This document shows, piece after piece, positions 62,867 to 64,000 of a stretch of DNA of 64,000 nt. The notes beneath the pieces are model-generated. The model saw only the letters and a program-made list of their open reading frames with translations. It did no database searches and was not told where the DNA came from. The stretch comes from Lacrimispora algidixylanolytica (GTDB lineage Bacteria > Bacillota > Clostridia > Lachnospirales > Lachnospiraceae): the NCBI RefSeq assembly GCF_003609635.1, contig NZ_MCIA01000035.1, positions 124,001 to 188,000 on the forward strand, in the 5' to 3' direction. Every line of letters starts with the position of its first letter. Position 1 is the first letter of the stretch. The position numbers and the translations under genes were made by a program.

Positions 62867-64000
62867 ATGAAAAAATCTATGAAGAAGTTATTGAGCGTTA
62901 CTATGGCAATTGCTATGGTAGCATCCTTGACTGCTTGCGGTGGAAAGTCTAATGGTACTGCAACAACAGAATCAAAGACAGAATCACCAAAGGCATCCGG
63001 CGAAGGCTCCTTTAAAATCGGAGGCATCGGCCCGATTACTGGAAGTACTGCAATCTATGGACAGGCTGTTATGAATGGTGCCGAACTGGCTATTAAGGAG
63101 ATTAATGCAGGTGGTGGTATTGGCGGCGCTCAGATCGAGTACAATTTTCAGGATGATGAAGGTGATACAGAGAAAGCTGTAAATGCTTACAACACCTTAA
63201 AAGACTGGGGAATGCAGGTATTAATGGGAACAGTTACATCAGCTCCTTGTATTGCTGTTGGTGCTGAGTCCAGTAACGACAATATGTTCCAGTTAACACC
63301 ATCTGGTTCTGCTGTAGACTGTACAAAGTTCGAGAATCAGTTCCGTGTATGCTTCTCAGATCCAAACCAAGGTTCTGCTTCAGCGCAGTACATCGGTGAA
63401 AACAAGCTTGCAACGAAAGTAGCTGTAATCTATGATAGCTCCGATGTTTATTCCACCGGTATTCATGATAAGTTTATTTCCGAAGCAGGAACACAGGGAG
63501 TTGAAATTGTAGCAGATGAAGCATTTACTGCTGATAACAACACAAACTTCTCTGTACAGCTTCAAAAGGCACAGGATTCTGGCGCTGAGCTGGTATTCCT
63601 CCCAATTTATTATTCTCAGGCTGCTTTGATTCTGGCACAGGCTAAGCAGATGGGATATGAAACATCATTTTTTGGATGTGACGGTCTTGATGGTCTTTTG
63701 AACGTTGAGAACTTCGACAAAACTCTTGCAGAGAACGTTATGCTTCTGACACCATTTGCTGCTGATGCAAAGGATGAGTTAACTCAGAAGTTTGTAGCTT
63801 CTTACAAAGAAAAATATAAAGAAACACCAAACCAGTTTGCTGCTGATGCTTATGATGCAATCTATGCAATCAAGGCAGCTTCTGAAAAGGCAGCTGTTAC
63901 ACCGGATATGGACGCTTCTGCGATCTGTGACGGTTTAAAGAAAGCCATGACAGAAATTTCAATCAATGGTTTGACAGGTGAGAACATGAAATGGACCGCT
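62867..64000 (+). CDS. Branched-chain amino-acid type ABC substrate-binding lipoprotein (LivJ-like), 3' partial
   Basis: The frame runs open to the window end (378 codons seen). It starts MKKSMKKLLSVTMAIAMVASLTACGG, a lipoprotein signal with lipobox LTAC (C25), then a Ser/Thr/Lys linker. The type I periplasmic-binding fold follows: IGGIGPITGSTAIYGQAVMNGAELAIKEINAGGGIGG, YNFQDDEGDTEKAVNAYNTL, QLTPSGSAVDCT and VAVIYDSSDVYSTGI. The LivJ/leucine-isoleucine-valine family binds amino acids or amides, and the exact ligand is not readable. A consensus promoter and GAGGAGG RBS suggest high expression. Permease and ATPase genes probably follow beyond the window. Confidence 0.92.
   Translation, partial: MKKSMKKLLSVTMAIAMVASLTACGGKSNGTATTESKTESPKASGEGSFKIGGIGPITGSTAIYGQAVMNGAELAIKEINAGGGIGGAQIEYNFQDDEGDTEKAVNAYNTLKDWGMQVLMGTVTSAPCIAVGAESSNDNMFQLTPSGSAVDCTKFENQFRVCFSDPNQGSASAQYIGENKLATKVAVIYDSSDVYSTGIHDKFISEAGTQGVEIVADEAFTADNNTNFSVQLQKAQDSGAELVFLPIYYSQAALILAQAKQMGYETSFFGCDGLDGLLNVENFDKTLAENVMLLTPFAADAKDELTQKFVASYKEKYKETPNQFAADAYDAIYAIKAASEKAAVTPDMDASAICDGLKKAMTEISINGLTGENMKWTA

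Noticed and set aside
1-64000. Defence island, prophage, insertion sequence, CRISPR array or tRNA-linked element
   Set aside because: Both strands were read for transposase or integrase motifs, spaced repeats and tRNA-like folds; none was found, and gene order is that of conserved chromosomal core.

Overview
The window is a dense, mostly plus-strand stretch of chromosome from a low-to-moderate G+C Firmicute, most likely an anaerobic clostridium of the Lachnospiraceae type. The reasons are: strong AGGAGG ribosome binding sites; sigma-A type promoters; the order ylxM-ffh-rpsP-khpA-rimM-trmD-rplS-lepB-rbgA-rnhB-yraN; the def-fmt-metallopeptidase-rsmB-rlmN-stp-prkC-rsgA-rpe-thiN run; formate-THF ligase; a type-2 GalT; and a long divergent PRPP synthetase. 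The genus is inferred, not proven. No tRNA, rRNA, CRISPR array, insertion sequence, prophage or classical defence island was seen.

Layout. 1-4.7 kb: an S-layer-homology protein cut by the window edge, then a MacA/MacB-like export system (adaptor, ATPase, permease). 4.8-10.6 kb: a membrane dipeptidase, then a Na/Pi cotransporter-PhoU fusion with a PhoB/PhoR-like two-component system and a DegV protein. A phased array of TTTACA-like hexamers precedes the phosphate operon. 10.6-13.3 kb: a NusG-domain-II membrane protein (minus strand), an FMN-binding surface protein with one flavinylation motif and three exact-period 125-aa repeats, and a Gx-transporter/Hpre_diP_synt_I membrane protein. This resembles a flavin-based extracellular redox module and is the most interesting accessory locus. 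13.4-20.9 kb: galT, a YitT membrane protein, a TrpXYZ-like ABC importer and a four-SH3 NlpC/P60 wall hydrolase. 20.9-24.6 kb (minus strand): citrate synthase and aconitase behind a promoter whose leader carries a terminator-like hairpin.

24.9-31.7 kb: tepA, ftsK/spoIIIE, fhs and murE. 31.8-45.1 kb: murF, priA, def, fmt, a zinc metallopeptidase, rsmB, rlmN, the Stp phosphatase/PASTA kinase pair, rsgA, rpe and thiN, many with 4-8 bp overlaps. 45.2-49.3 kb: an ECF S component with pyridoxal kinase (B6 salvage), serS, a glyoxalase and an alpha/beta hydrolase. 49.3-56.9 kb: the SRP/ribosome assembly block from ylxM to pgeF, with internal terminators and a separate rplS promoter. 57.0-58.2 kb (minus strand): prs. 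58.4-62.7 kb: DUF512 radical-SAM-like protein, der, plsY and gpsA. 62.9-64.0 kb: a branched-chain amino-acid type solute-binding lipoprotein cut by the window end.

Much of the window is housekeeping: translation and ribosome maturation, wall precursor synthesis with its Ser/Thr kinase control, one-carbon and central metabolism, and nutrient uptake. Many translation starts were moved downstream of the longest open frame because the Shine-Dalgarno spacing, or a promoter overlapping the longer start, decides the start.
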